From Diaporthe sp. PMI_573 (taxonomy: Eukaryota > Ascomycota > Sordariomycetes > Diaporthales > Diaporthaceae), in the NCBI GenBank assembly GCA_021399435.1, contig JAJTUP010000001.1, positions 4,052,597-4,116,596 on the forward strand: a stretch of 64,000 nt of DNA, given 5' to 3'. Position numbers and translations under genes: made by a program. A model generated the notes under the pieces. It did no database searches. It was not told where the DNA came from and worked only from the letters and a program-made list of their open reading frames with translations. This document shows, one piece after another, positions 11,162-22,074 of the stretch. Every line of letters starts with the position of its first letter. The stretch's first letter is position 1.

Positions 11162-11976
11162 GCCTGGCCTAGGGTACTGGAGTTGGGGATCTCAAATGCC
11201 AAATTATCTAAAGCATGCATGGGCGTTGGTGGTAAATCCGAATACAATACCTTCCATATAGAAATCATGCCTGAAGTCGTGTCTCATGGGCTGTTGTTTG
11301 TAACGCTGTTGCTCAACGTGGATCATGACATCTCCTGGGATGACCCCCAGATACCGTCTCATGCGGTCAAGCCCTTGACAATGCATGGAACATTACACTG
11401 CGTAGGTCGTACGTAGCAATCTACCTGATTCAATCATAAGATCTTGGCCAAAGGATGTGTTCCATTATCCCAAGGAAATCGTATGGGATCGCGGGTCCTG
11501 CAATGGCAGGAATGGCTATCGGCGTGGCATTCTTCGCCTTCTTTACTGGTTTGGGATCGTTCCATGTCTCCTAATCATTCCTTCTGCCATGCACAGCATG
11601 TGCAAGTCTCTAGTCGTCATCCGGCGATGCAATCAGTTTACCTCGAATCATTCCGTCGACTCAAAAAGCTGGAGGGACAGCCTTCCTGTCTCAAACTTCT
11701 TCGAGTACTTGCTTCTCTGGCTGTCGAAGAGAGCAGCATGGAAAGAAGATGATTGTGCGTTGATCTCCGTACGAGTGGCGTGTGGCCCTCTTGTGCAATG
11801 AATGTATCTGAGTCCAAGTTCGTGCAATGTCGATCTTTGCTCAAATGTCTGCTACGCGGCCACATTATCTATGTACATGAGTATTGAACCACCTGGGCAG
11901 TGCTCACTGCCCAACCTCCTGTGGAATAAATTGCATAGGCACAGCAGGAGGTTATCTCATGGTAGGTATCTTGTAG
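11162..11976. other. Intergenic, no supported gene
   Basis: Overlapping frames around 11440-11800 are short, cysteine-rich and lack motifs; I do not support them as genes. Confidence 0.4.
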
Positions 11977-12034
11977 GCGGGTATCCCATGGGAGGGTATC
12001 CCACGGGAGGGTATCCTACAGCAGGGTATCCGTG
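11977..12034 (+). repeat. 15-bp tandem repeat coding GGYPM/T units
   Basis: Four imperfect copies of a 15-base unit (GGAGGGTATCCCATG-like) lie in tandem. In one frame they read GGYPMGGYPTGGYPTAGYP. The frame around them is short and has no recognisable gene. A related repeat is found 3.5 kb away at 15541-15590. Confidence 0.7.
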
Positions 12035-12806
12035 GGATATGATAACATGTAGGAAAGCTTATCTAGGAAATCCTCATGTGGGAAAGCCCTCTCAAGAAAA
12101 TAACCCGATGGAAATCAGGCAAGCCACGGGGCTCTACAATAGCATTTTTAAAGTTCTCAAGAATGTAACTATGCTACTGTAATACTGTGTGTGTTGACCA
12201 GAGATGTTGCAGTCTGGCCAAAGGCATGCTAGGGCCGTATCAATGAAACCCGGGCCAGGTACCTAGGTAGGCAGTTCAAGGATGTGTCAAAGGCATATGG
12301 TCAGAGACCCAATTCAGGGGCAGTCGAGTTTCTTCATCTTTGTTGGCCAGTGTTGAAGTAAATATGATGCCGGCATTAAGAGCCTCGCAGTGCAGGCCAT
12401 TTCGGAGCTGTACACATCATTTTGTCATGCTGGTTTAAGGGCATGGGCTGGTTTGAAACTTCCGGATCAAGAAAAGGGGCAACCACTGCGACCCAACTAC
12501 GCCACACATATGCACATCATTCATCAGCACACATGGTCTGTAAACATATTTTCATGTTGGGACATGAATGAGAGATTGATTCAAATCAATCAAAGGGAAA
12601 CCAAAGTCCTCCAGCCAGAGGGGAAGGTGTTGTATATAACACAGGTGAGCAGAACTTAATCACCCATAGTTTGTGCTCAAATTTGCCAGACCAAAAGTTG
12701 AGTTAAGGAGTTATTAAATGGCACATATCAAGCAGGACCAATCCTGACCAGAATAAGTCCTGTCTCAAAGTGTGAAAACTGGAGTAGGGAGGAGCAAAAG
12801 TGTGAA
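12035..12806. other. Intergenic, no supported gene
   Basis: I see no motif-bearing frame. The stretch precedes the downstream (3') side of the tRNA gene. Confidence 0.4.
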
Positions 12807-12846
12807 TGTGTGGTGGTGTGGTAAAATGAATATCAACCACCACACA
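12807..12846. repeat. Inverted repeat with 11-bp perfect arms
   Basis: TGTGTGGTGGT at 12807-12817 is the exact reverse complement of ACCACCACACA at 12836-12846, with an 18-base AT-rich spacer. It lies 15 bases downstream of the 3' end of the minus-strand tRNA gene. Confidence 0.75.
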
Positions 12847-12851
12847 TCAAC

Positions 12852-12856
12852 AAAAA
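12852..12856 (-). terminator. RNA polymerase III terminator of the tRNA gene
   Basis: Five consecutive T residues on the minus strand, starting four bases past the tRNA 3' end, match a minimal Pol III terminator. Confidence 0.65.
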
Positions 12857-12860
12857 CAAA

Positions 12861-12967
12861 TGATCTGGCCCGGGCTTGAACCGGGGACCTTCAGTGCTCC
12901 CATAAATCACTTTTTAAGGTGATTTTAATGTTAGACTGACGTGATAAACCAACTACACCACCGGACC
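12861..12967 (-). tRNA. tRNA-Val (anticodon AAC) with a 32-nt intron
   Basis: On the minus strand the gene starts GGTCCGG and ends CCAGATC plus discriminator A. The T arm is CCCGG-TTCAAGC-CCGGG, and the A box region GTGGTGTAGTTGG is typical. The anticodon stem TCAGT/ACTGA encloses CTAACA, so the anticodon is AAC (valine). An intron of about 32 nt (12897-12928, limits plus or minus one base) interrupts the loop just after position 37, the canonical place. The intron has its own 7-bp hairpin (AAATCAC at 12904-12910 with GTGATTT at 12919-12925). In the acceptor stem, pair 5-68 is C-A and pair 2-71 is G-T; both could result from single transitions, so the copy may be weakened. A T5 terminator follows. 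Confidence 0.85.
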
Positions 12968-14082
12968 ATGTTGTTGAGGTGCTTTGGAATGCATAGACTA
13001 TGTTGGAAGTTGGTGTGAAAATCTTTTCATGCAGACAAGTGGGGCCTTGGCTACTAGGGCAACTAGGATGGGCCTAGCGTGTGCCCCACTTCCCCACTCA
13101 CATTAAACGGGAGTGACCACCAACCTGAGGCGAGGGATTGATTTGAACTCTGAGAGGCATAACTACGGCTGGATGACAAGCTACGGATATGTCACTCTGC
13201 TTAGAGATCCTGTATGTTTTGGGATACCTCTGCGGGCCTGAACTGGCAGTATGGTACATCAGTCCCCTCGTCCAACACGACCCAGTCATCCATAGCCGGA
13301 TGGGACTGGCGAGATGTGTCCCGAGGTCTGAATTCTTATACCGGTACCACACCACATACCCCACGATATCCCCAGCATCTTGCTGCTCATGCGCCAAGAC
13401 GGTGTACCCGTGGGCGCGTCTGCTATGATCCCAATAGCGCATCTCAGGCGTTTGGTCCTCGCGCCCAAAAAAAAATACACTCGCTCCCAGCCGCTGTCTA
13501 TTTGGGGAAGCCTGGCCCTGAGACGACTAGAACTTGGCGTTCGGTTGACTGCACATCCAGACTGGTCTACATGCTTACTATTACTAGATCGTCCGATATG
13601 CTTGTCCCGCATGTCAGCTTTATGTTGATTAAAGTTATTTTCAACCCAAACACTGGGGTCTTGTCCTTCCACCTACATCGCACAACCACTTAATCTCTAG
13701 ATGTCGCTTAAACCTTGAACTTCGGGATGGACGGAAATGGAAGTCTAGGCCTTCAAATATGTCGCGCAGAATACCTCTTAGTCGCAGGATTCACAGGTCT
13801 AGCCTACCGATTGATTAACTTTCCCCTAAACAGCGCCTTCGTCTGATGTTTCGGCCCTGTCGGCGAAACCCATGACCTGAATCTTCTACGTCTCTATCAC
13901 GTCGGGACGAAGTCGATTGATGCATCTCACTGACGACGACTGCCATTTGTTTGAAACTGCACCATATGTTTTCATTACTATTTTGAGTGTTCTAGATAGC
14001 TCGCCTTGTTCATACTGAGGGTCGCAAAGACGTAGCAGTCGCTCGTAGTACCGGTATACGATCCTCACGTTGGTCTGAATTT
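12968..14082. other. Intergenic, weak hint of a decayed gene on the minus strand
   Basis: A minus-strand frame at 13098-13442 includes HGYTVLAHEQQDAGDIVGYV, which faintly resembles the core of a GNAT acetyltransferase, but no complete domain or intron pattern supports it. Plus-strand frames here look like shadows. Confidence 0.25.
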
Positions 14083-14090
14083 TATATAAG
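14083..14090 (+). promoter_or_regulatory. TATA box of the ETGTG-repeat secreted protein gene
   Basis: TATATAAG lies about 200 bases before the ATG at 14286. A pyrimidine- and A-rich leader without ATG codons in good context follows, a common layout for well-expressed fungal genes. Confidence 0.5.
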
Positions 14091-14285
14091 AGCACAGGTG
14101 ACCCCGTCTACGCTGGAAGACCTTTACAACACATCACCGTCATACAAACACACAAATCTCCCCAACCCAACAAGATCATTCCAATCAAATTATACTACCA
14201 TCCAGCCAACACCCTCTCCAGGGACAACTGCTTCCTTATTATTAACCACCACAACCTCGGAAGGCCAACACAAATCTCAGAAACC

Positions 14286-15096
14286 ATGCAATACTCAAAG
14301 AAAGCAATTCTTGCCCTGGTGGTACTCAGCCCAGCATTCACTTCATCGCTCGCTCTACCACGTGTCGCCGTCAGGGATAGCAATGCAGTCACAGTGCAAG
14401 ATGCTCCTCTCGTCTCACGTCACCTGCCTGGAGCCATGCCTGTCAAGCTTAGGAGCCGCCACGGAGGTGGGGGGGCGACTGGTGAGAGCGAAGAGACCGG
14501 CGGCTTGAGTGGTACAGGAGGTCAGTGTTCCGACCCCAGTGGCAACCCTAGAAAACTAACACATGCTGACTTGAATCTGATGCGCAGGCGGCTCATCTAC
14601 GGGGGAGACCGGAACCGGGGAAACCGGCACTGGAGAAGAAGAGACTGGGACGGGAGAGACTGGGACGGGAGAGACTGGGACGGGAGAGACTGGGACGGGA
14701 GAGACTGGGACGGGAGAGACTGGGACGGGAGAGGAAGAATCTGGTACTGGAGAATCTGGTACTGGAGAGGCTGGCACCGGAGAGACTGGGACCGGAGAGA
14801 CTGGGACCGGAGAGGAAGAATCTGGTGCTGGTGAGACCGGCTCCGGAGAAATAGGCACTGGAGAAGAATCTGGGAGCGGAGAGACTGGTAGCGGGGAGGA
14901 ATCTGGTACTGGAGAATCCGGTGCCGGAGGGTCTGGCGGTACTGGTGAGGGATCGGGTACTGGGGAAGAGTCTGGTACTGGAGATTCAGGTACCGGTTCG
15001 GAAACGGGATCTAGTACAGGATGCTCGGAAGGGGCATCACCATCAGGCCTACCGGGTACTGAGGGTGGCCAGGGTGGTGACGACGAGTCTACTTAG
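14286..15096 (+). CDS. Secreted low-complexity protein made of E-T-G-T-G repeats
   Basis: Exon 1 is 14286-14520, intron 14521-14587, exon 2 14588-15096, giving 247 residues in a single consistent frame. The N-terminus MQYSKKAILALVVLSPAF continuing to SLALPR is a clear signal peptide. A short basic region (VKLRSRHGGGG) precedes the intron. After it the protein is almost entirely ETGTG, ESGTG, EEETGTG and ESGSG units, ending GGQGGDDEST. No GPI-anchor signal, membrane segment or cysteine framework is visible apart from one cysteine near the end. The strongly acidic, glycine/threonine-rich composition suggests an extracellular matrix, cell-surface or host-interaction role, but function is unknown. 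The antisense strand shows a long PVSPVPVSP frame, which is a mirror of the repeat and not called as a gene. Confidence 0.8.
14641..14730 (+). repeat. Six perfect copies of a 15-bp coding minisatellite
   Basis: The unit GAGACTGGGACGGGA is repeated six times without a mismatch, each coding ETGTG in the frame used by the gene. Degenerate copies continue to about 15000. Confidence 0.9.
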
Positions 15097-15540
15097 TCTG
15101 GCATACTATTGGACTTTGATGCAAGCTTCTATTCTCAATTGTATTTGATGTGCGTATTTGTACAGAGCTGGACCTCTTGCAAGTTAGCCACGCCATTGCA
15201 AAATCCACCTGCCAATTGAGACATTTCGAAGCAGTGTCTCAGAAAGCTCATGATGTATGCAGCCTAGAAGGCTTCGCAAATTTGCGACACACAGATGATA
15301 CATACAAATTCCTTACAGCTTCACAAAACAGGCATCCGAAAACTCCAAGTTGAGTTGCATAAGTCTTCCGAATATCCATCCCGTCTATGCGCTTGTACTT
15401 AGGGATAGTCTCTTCACATACATTATTACAAGAACACCACCACATCTTCAAAAATCGTAACACGTCGTCGGGGAGCCCCTGTGGCTTAATAACCCTCTAC
15501 CTGGCTACCTATATATCCCGCAGGAGATTATTCTCAAGGA
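15097..15540. other. Intergenic, no supported gene
   Basis: This is the 3' flank of the repeat-protein gene. No motif-bearing frame is visible. Confidence 0.4.
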
Positions 15541-15590
15541 GGTTATCCCATGGGACGTTATCCCATGGGACGTTATCCCATGGGACGTTG
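15541..15590 (+). repeat. 15-bp tandem repeat coding GRYPM units
   Basis: TTATCCCATGGGACG is repeated three times in tandem at 15543, 15558 and 15573. One frame reads GGYPMGRYPMGRYPMGRW. It resembles the repeat at 11977-12034 in unit length, core (TATCCCATGGGA) and coding potential. Upstream of both lies a GCAGGAG-containing block. No complete gene surrounds it. Confidence 0.75.
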
Positions 15591-17135
15591 GTGTGGGTCT
15601 ATAGGCGGTTCATGCATAGGAGGTTGAGCAGTGACAAATACCGAGGTGGTTCATTTGGTAGGTATTTATGCTGTGGCCGTGTAGCGGACTACCGATCAAA
15701 GCTCGTCAAACTAGAGCCGACTACTGATTTCTTTCTGAAGTATCGGGTTGCCACCATTGTTGCCCCATTCGTACCGTAGTAATTTGGTTTCTGAATCAGC
15801 AGTACTATGCTCGTTTTGTCCAATACAGTCAATATTCCGCTTCTCCGTGGAGGAATCACGAGAATGGTGTGAAGCTCCTGTGTATACCTGCAGGAGGATT
15901 CTATGTTGTGGATCCACACGACCCTAGAACGGGAAGAAATTTCCGAGGATACCGTGGGAAGAGATGGACCTGCCGAATTAAAGGGTGGGGAAGTCTCGGA
16001 TCACAAGGAGCATTGCATCGAGAATAATGGGACAGGTGGGACTTTCTTATCCTGTGCTTCATCACAAGATTGAGTAGGATCCCAGGATTGCCAACTCGCC
16101 ATTGGGTGTGGATTCTTCTCGCTTTCTTCCGCATCTGTTGTCTGTGACTCTGTGGACTCATTGCGCTGCAGGCAAGAATTCAACCTGTGAAGAAAAATGG
16201 GGAACGGGTTCGGCGCGGACAAGAAGATTGCTGATAGTATCTCCATCTAGACTGCGTATGGTAGTCGCAGGTATCTAGTGAACATCAATTCGCGGTTTTG
16301 GAACGATTCACACATTGAATCTCACTATCGCAATACGAGCAAGCTCGGCCGAGGCAGTCGCCACGCACCTATGCACTCAAAATCACGCCTCCAGCCCTAT
16401 TCACAACGTTGTTGAATTAACGAATCCAGACCAACACGTGGACGCCACGAGAGCGCTCGCCATGTAAATTGTAATTGCCACCTTCCCTTTTCGTCATCAC
16501 CACCCATCGGCCGCTGTTCCTTGGGGGCGTCGAGTCATTTCCGGTCACACTTGAACCTAAACCGTCGCTCGAATCATTGCTGTCATGTCCAGATTCATCT
16601 GTCGCACGTGGCCGTGGCGTCGAGCCCGTTCCCAATGTCTGGGAAGCTGAGAGACATTGCGGTACACTAACAAGACACATTCTTGCACGAGTCGGTGTGC
16701 GCCACGGCCAGACCATGTGTTGTAGATGAGCTCTGTAGATGCAGGCGGATGTGTTGTGTGCAAATTGTGACTTGCAAGGGCTCTGTAAAACACTCGCTCT
16801 TGAAAGTATGCACGCCCGCCTACTCCAGACCTGTAGATGTCAAGCTCCATTGGACCGAAACACCGCGCCGCGAGCGCCAGATACGAATGAAGATACACTT
16901 GTCGCAGGACGGGAAGCAACCCGGTTGCGTGAGGTGGGCGGCGAGTCCCGAGCGCTCGGCACCGGAGAGTCCCAGGCAACACAGACCCCCTAAGCCCACT
17001 GTTGTGCAACATTCCGAGATGAATATTTCATACGAGCCTCGGGCTACCCCAAAACATGTCATTGTGCCTCGACCCGACTGCATGAGGAGGGTTGCACCTG
17101 ACATCAACATAGGTACTGTGCAGTCTGATTGCGTA
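15591..17135. other. Intergenic, no supported gene
   Basis: Many overlapping frames of 60-170 codons occur on both strands, but they contradict each other and none shows domain motifs. I call nothing here. Confidence 0.4.
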
Positions 17136-17411
17136 CTATGTCTGTCGGATGAAGCCGAGCCTGCACTCCTGATCGTGTCGGCCCTTATTAGACCCTTCTA
17201 ATAGAATTACGGTCTTCCAGATGACCACACTTTCGGCTTGCTTCCTGTTGTGACTCTTTTCTTTCCCCCTTTGCTTCCTTTCAACCTGCAAGACCTGGTC
17301 CTGGTTCAGTGAAAGTTCAATCGTCACATGTCGACTCACCGCGTCGACGTGTCTTGTGGCGAGCGCGGCTGTGGCGCCACTTGCCAGCAGAACCAGTGCT
17401 GCGCCCAGCAT
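17136..17411 (-). CDS. Possible small secreted protein, unrecognised
   Basis: The minus-strand frame begins MLGAALVLLASGATAALATR, which looks like a signal peptide. A GTGAGT donor and a TTGCAG acceptor delimit a 54-base segment that may be an intron; it is a multiple of three, so the frame stays open either way. The remainder is lysine/arginine-rich with two cysteines and no family I know. The signal-peptide look could be chance, because no clear promoter is seen. Confidence 0.25.
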   Translation of the reverse strand: MLGAALVLLASGATAALATRHVDAVSRHVTIELSLNQDQVLQVERKQRGKEKSHNRKQAESVVIWKTVILLEGSNKGRHDQECRLGFIRQT

Positions 17412-18367
17412 CTAAAATAAATCCCGGTGACGCGCTGACGCGGTACTTAGGAGTTGCTGGGGTGGGTTACTTGATGGCTGTACGACAGCAGGATAGTGGC
17501 AACGCACGGGAGAGGGAGACCCCTGCTTTCATCACTCCACTAGGAAAATCCTCCGATTCTCTCTCTCCCGTGAGAGGCAGCCGCCGCCAAACAGCGCTGC
17601 AAGGGCCCGTCAAGCTTCCCGGACCCTGGCAGGGCCCCGGCGCGCATTGCTTTGCCAGTGGCGCAGAAGTGGATGTCAGAGTCTGTTTCCCGGGGCTGCA
17701 TCCCTTTCCCATTCGCCGCCCAGACTAGGACAGGCCCGTAAATCCTCAATATTTCTGGGCCACTCACAGCCCGAGGCCGCCATCACAGCTCGCAATAGGC
17801 TGGAACCCCGATCCGGACAGGGACCAATCGAGCCTCTGGCCTTGGACGTCGTTGTGATCACTTCACCCCGTCCAGCGGGTAACCAGGGGACGCCGCTCGT
17901 AGTGTCTTCCAACGCCCTCCTGGTGCCTCTCCCATTTGTCTACATCTTGCGCAGATATGTGGAGATCACCAAATCCGGCCATGTCCATCATGGATTGGAC
18001 CCCCGGCATCCGTCCTCATTCTCGAGGTCCAGCCAGCCGAGCCTGGTCCCTGGGCTCCGCTCCTGAATGTGGGCTCGGCCGGGGCTCGCGGTGCAACTTA
18101 CTGCATATTCACTGCCCGTCCGCTGCTTCTTTTGTGACCCTCGGCCCGTCTTGAAGCCCCCTTCGCGCTCACCTCTCCAACTTGCTTTCTTCCTTCCCTC
18201 TGGTAGCCTTCGTGCGCTCAAGACAACTCTTCGTGTACGTCACGAAATGATGCGCCAATGAGATCCAAACCACTCCCGACGTGAGGAAACCGACCCTGGG
18301 TATTGTACATACGCAGCGGCAGGAGGGTCATCTCAACCAGAGCACAAGAGCAAGCCCAGACGGAAAG
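17412..18367. other. Upstream region of the first receptor gene
   Basis: This GC-rich stretch of nearly 1 kb has no supported gene. It likely holds the promoter and leader of the receptor gene starting at 18368. Confidence 0.4.
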
Positions 18368-20611
18368 ATGTGGGACTATGGTGACGACAACCGGGGGCCT
18401 GAAATGGCGGCCGTGGCCATCGTCATGACATCCCTGAGTGTCATCGCAGTTGCGTTGCGATGCTATACAATGATCACAATACTCAAACGGTTCTTGATCG
18501 AGGACTGGCTAGCTGTTCTCACATGTGTGGGTACTCAGTAATCTCCGTCGCCTCTGAAATCCGTACTGACATTGCAGCTCGATAACAGCTCCTTCAGTGC
18601 GCCTTCTGCACTTTTGTGATCCTTGGTGTCTCCCATGGTCTCGGAGCGCACGTTGAGCATGTCCCGGAGGATCAACGGCCTAAGGCTCTCGTCTTCAAGT
18701 GGGCAGGCCAGATTGCTTACATTGTTGTGTCGACTATGGTCAAGTTTGTTGTCGGCATTTTCCTGCTCCGCCTGTGCGTCAACAACGGGTGGCAACGCAT
18801 TACCATTTGGGTTCTGCTGGTTCTCGTCGGGCTCTTCAACATCTTCTACGTTTTTGTCGCGGTATTCCAGTGCCAGCCTGTGCCGTTCTATTGGTGGCGA
18901 TATGCCGAAGATGCGCCCATCACTGGCACCTGCAACGGCCGTACCATGGCCACGATCCCAACGTACATAGCTGTGCTCTTGGGCATAGCAGGAGACTTGA
19001 TCCTTGCGCTACTACCGATAACTCTCATCAAGCATGCGAAGCTGGACAAGAAGACTAAAATCTCTGTGATTTGCGTCCTCTCACTTGGTTCACTGTATGT
19101 CACACCCCCTTCTCGTGTGGGCGTAGCCCTACTCACTCCTGCTCGACTCAATGTTGTCTTCTGCTGCCTGGACACTTCCCAACTAACACCGGGATAATCA
19201 CAGAGCTTCGGTGGCTACTATTGCACGCATTCCATATGCCCAGCAACTTCTCTCTAACCCGGACTACCTGTACAACTTTAGCGACTTGGCCATCTGGAGC
19301 ATCGTCGAATGCGGCATTGCAATTACAGCTTCGTCACTCGCTACACTGCGTCCGCTCTTCGTCAAAATGAAGCTTCTCGCGACAAATCATTTCACCAGCC
19401 GCTTCACCTCCTCTAATGGTGGTCTTCCCATGTTCACAAACAAGACTAATACCTTCGTATCAGCATCTCAGATGCAAAATCAGGACGTACACCGGTATCC
19501 TTCGGTGACAGAAACTACGGCGACGAAGAAGGGAGCCGGCCTACTGAAGAGCGCATCTGAGTCGAAGGACGGCATCCAAGTCAAGAAAGAGTTTGAGATG
19601 TCCGTCATCACGCACTCGTCCAAGGATAGCATCGATCAGCTTGAGAACGAAGTGGACGAGGTGATAAGTCCGGGCACCGTGAAGAGCGGCAGTACCCACA
19701 GCAGGGGCCAGAGCTTCCATCAAAGCCTGCGCTTAAACCCCAGTCCCAGATTGAGCCCGGCTCCTTCTCGACCAACACTTCAAGAGGCGCCCATTTTGAT
19801 GCCGTTGGCTGCGATCACAAGTCCAGCAGGACCACCCACAACACATGCCACGAACGGATATTCTATTTATACCGACTGGCAACCAAGTGCATCTCCACAG
19901 AGCTCACGCTCTGCCCCGGCTGCCAGGAAGGGCAGTTTCGGCCAGGTCGCGACCCCTTTCGGAAGTGTTTCCGTGGACCATACCGACATGGAGTTGCGCT
20001 CGCCCCCGCCTATCTTCACCGAGGTGCCTCGTCATAGCCACCAGTCAACCAACTCCCAAGACAGTTTCCGATCATCCAGAACACCGAGATCGACCACCGC
20101 GAGCTTCCATCTCCCAACAAGAATGCATCACTACAGCATGGCTTCCTCTACCTCAGGCCACAGCAGGTCAAGCACGTCCACCAAGGCCAACTCTCGTGGG
20201 ACGTTTGGTGCAGACGGCCTGCCACAACCGTCGCGCATGAGAGAATCCGGCTATGGCGAATATGCTCCGGATATCACCAGTAATCCATCAAGCCTTCCGG
20301 GGAGCCCCGAGGTCCACTCGGCGAGTCGGTCAATTAACCACTCACCTATTACACACCTACCAAACTCGAACGCGAACATGAGGTTCCCCTTTGAGAAACC
20401 CAATCCTAACCCTGAGTTGAAGAAGACCAAAAAGCGAAGAACACGAGTGAGCGCCTTCCTGGCGGACAACTCGTCGGTGTCTAGTGGGGAGACCGGGGAC
20501 TGTAGTGACGAAGAGCTCACCAGGCCGCAGTGGGCGGGGCAGGGTCGCGAGGCACCGCCGAGCCCGTTGACGAGCCATCCACCTTTGTCCCCAAGGGAGA
20601 ATTGGGTATAA
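18368..20611 (+). CDS. Pth11-like / fungal rhodopsin-domain receptor with long cytoplasmic tail
   Basis: Exons are 18368-18526, 18589-19094 and 19204-20611, in frame, giving 690 residues. The first 300 or so hold seven hydrophobic segments: MAAVAIVMTSLSVIAVALRC, ILKRFLIEDWLAVLTC onward, AYIVVSTMVKFVVGIFLLRL, WVLLVLVGLFNIFYVFVAVF, TIPTYIAVLLGIAGDLILA, ISVICVLSLGSL and SIVECGIAITASSLATL. Family landmarks seen are the ED-W block after helix 2, CQPV-FYW with a following TCNGR, LP-TLIKHAKL, and SIVECGIAI in helix 7. The C-terminal 370 residues are serine/proline-rich with many possible phosphorylation sites and no domain. Such receptors sense surface or nutrient cues in fungi; the ligand is unknown. 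A second intact receptor and a third, broken one lie within 15 kb. Confidence 0.87.
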
Positions 20612-21534
20612 CGTGTGAGCTTCATGAGGGAATAAGCCGGAATGACCCACTGCCATCCCAAATCAAAACCCTTACACCAGACTTTTGTTGGCGCAAGCCC
20701 TCTCTATATGCACCCAGAACTCTTTCATCTCCACATTACAGCCATACACTTTTAATTCACATTGTATATCTAGAAATCAAACGTTGGTGTGGATGGTGGA
20801 GCGAGCCTTTTGAATGGCTTGAAGGCGCAAGTCGGTAGCACACTGCGTCGTTTCCAAGCGTGGCTCCAATATGCAGGGCATGAGTCGTCATTACTTTGTT
20901 AGCGAATATATATACCCCATAGAGAAATTAAAAGAAGCTTTCGGACCGGACAATGAGGTATACGTGTGTGTGAACGCGGGATGCGAGATGCATGCCCAAA
21001 TGAAGCCCCTTTCTCGCTTCGTGTATCTTGCATACTTCAGAGATGGATACATATAGGCAAGTTACCCCCAATGTTATTAACGGAGCAAAAGTAGCCAGGT
21101 CATAGAATTGAATGGTAAAGGGACGTGCAAATGGTCTTCTTGAAACCTCCCAGAATGAGTCGCGAAGTCATTTGGTGTTCCCTGGTCTTGTAGGTGAATT
21201 GCGGACATATTTACCGTTTTTGCTCAACATTCCACGATTCACACGATCCATTGGCATTTTATTCTCCCCTTGAGTACTTGTCAATCATGACCTGTAAAGT
21301 CCAAAGTCTCATATGATTGAGGTAATTCGAAAACATATCGGCGGACGACAAAGGCATATCCTGCCATGATGCGATGGCCCAATCTCAGCATCAACGCTCT
21401 CAATTGTGGGAATCACCAGTTGACGTATTGCAGAGCAAGGGTGGTTTCGTTTTTTAATCCGTGTACGTATGCTTCTTAAGCAGTATGTAGGCGGTCCCTT
21501 CATACAGTGGTAAGTGCTTAAACACCCAGCGTTT
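20612..21534. other. Intergenic, no supported gene
   Basis: No frame with motifs is visible in the 3' flank of the receptor gene. Confidence 0.4.
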
Positions 21535-21558
21535 AAAAAAAAAAAAAAAAAAAAAAAA
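21535..21558. repeat. Homopolymer of 24 A residues
   Basis: An uninterrupted A24 tract follows AGCGTTT. It could be a slippage product or the tail of an old retroposed sequence, but I found no flanking duplication. Confidence 0.85.
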
Positions 21559-21712
21559 GCCAATAACAGTGGGTTTAGAATACGATTGTGGCGCGTAGCC
21601 CGATAATTTATTAAGCAGCCTATTTATTAAGTGGCTACGAGGCTATGGTCTATTAGATTGAGAATTCGCCGCATGTCGTGATCTCTGAGCGTTCTGCTAC
21701 AATTCCACGACA

Positions 21713-21720
21713 TATATAAG
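21713..21720 (+). promoter_or_regulatory. TATA box of the small secreted protein gene
   Basis: TATATAAG lies about 140 bases before the ATG at 21859, followed by a C- and A-rich leader. Confidence 0.55.
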
Positions 21721-21858
21721 CCCGGCTGCTGCCCAGCCTTTCCAATCGATTGCACGACAAATCCATATCCAATTCTATTCTCACACTCTCCAACCCTTTC
21801 CAAGCAGCCCCACGCGCCTCAAACATCGTCACCTGGCCCTTGAAAGAACAGTGTTAAG

Positions 21859-22074
21859 ATGCTTCCCCCAACAAAAGCCGTTCTTTTGGCGCTTCTCCTG
21901 GCCTGCCGTGCCCTGGCTGTTCCTATCAGCCATGATCAACGAGACGAAGTTCAATCGGTCGTCGACACAATCAAGGCCAAGGCCGAGATTCCCACTTCAA
22001 TCATCGATCATGTCGAAGCAGCACTCAAAGGAAATGGCGCTTTGGATGCTGAGAATATCGCCGTCCTCAACTAG
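21859..22074 (+). CDS. Small secreted protein, 71 residues, unrecognised
   Basis: The intronless frame starts MLPPTKAVLLALLLACRALA, a strong signal peptide with a likely cleavage before or near VPIS. The mature part is about 50 residues, acidic, with two predicted amphipathic helices (around DEVQSVVDTIKAKAEI and IIDHVEAALKGNGALDAENI). It has no cysteine after the signal peptide, so it is not a disulphide-knotted effector type. A good TATA box and a leader rich in C and A argue for a real, expressed gene. Size and secretion fit an effector or a cell-wall-associated peptide, but no function can be given. The frame that starts at 21851 in another phase is a shadow. Confidence 0.6.
   Translation: MLPPTKAVLLALLLACRALAVPISHDQRDEVQSVVDTIKAKAEIPTSIIDHVEAALKGNGALDAENIAVLN

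Noticed and set aside
13135..13215. Possible tRNA T-loop (GTTCAAATC on the minus strand)
   Set aside because: Flanking bases do not form the T stem.
14556..14858. 100-codon minus-strand frame of PVSPVPVSP repeats
   Set aside because: Exact mirror of the 15-bp repeat in the secreted protein gene; no start context, signal peptide or independent composition.
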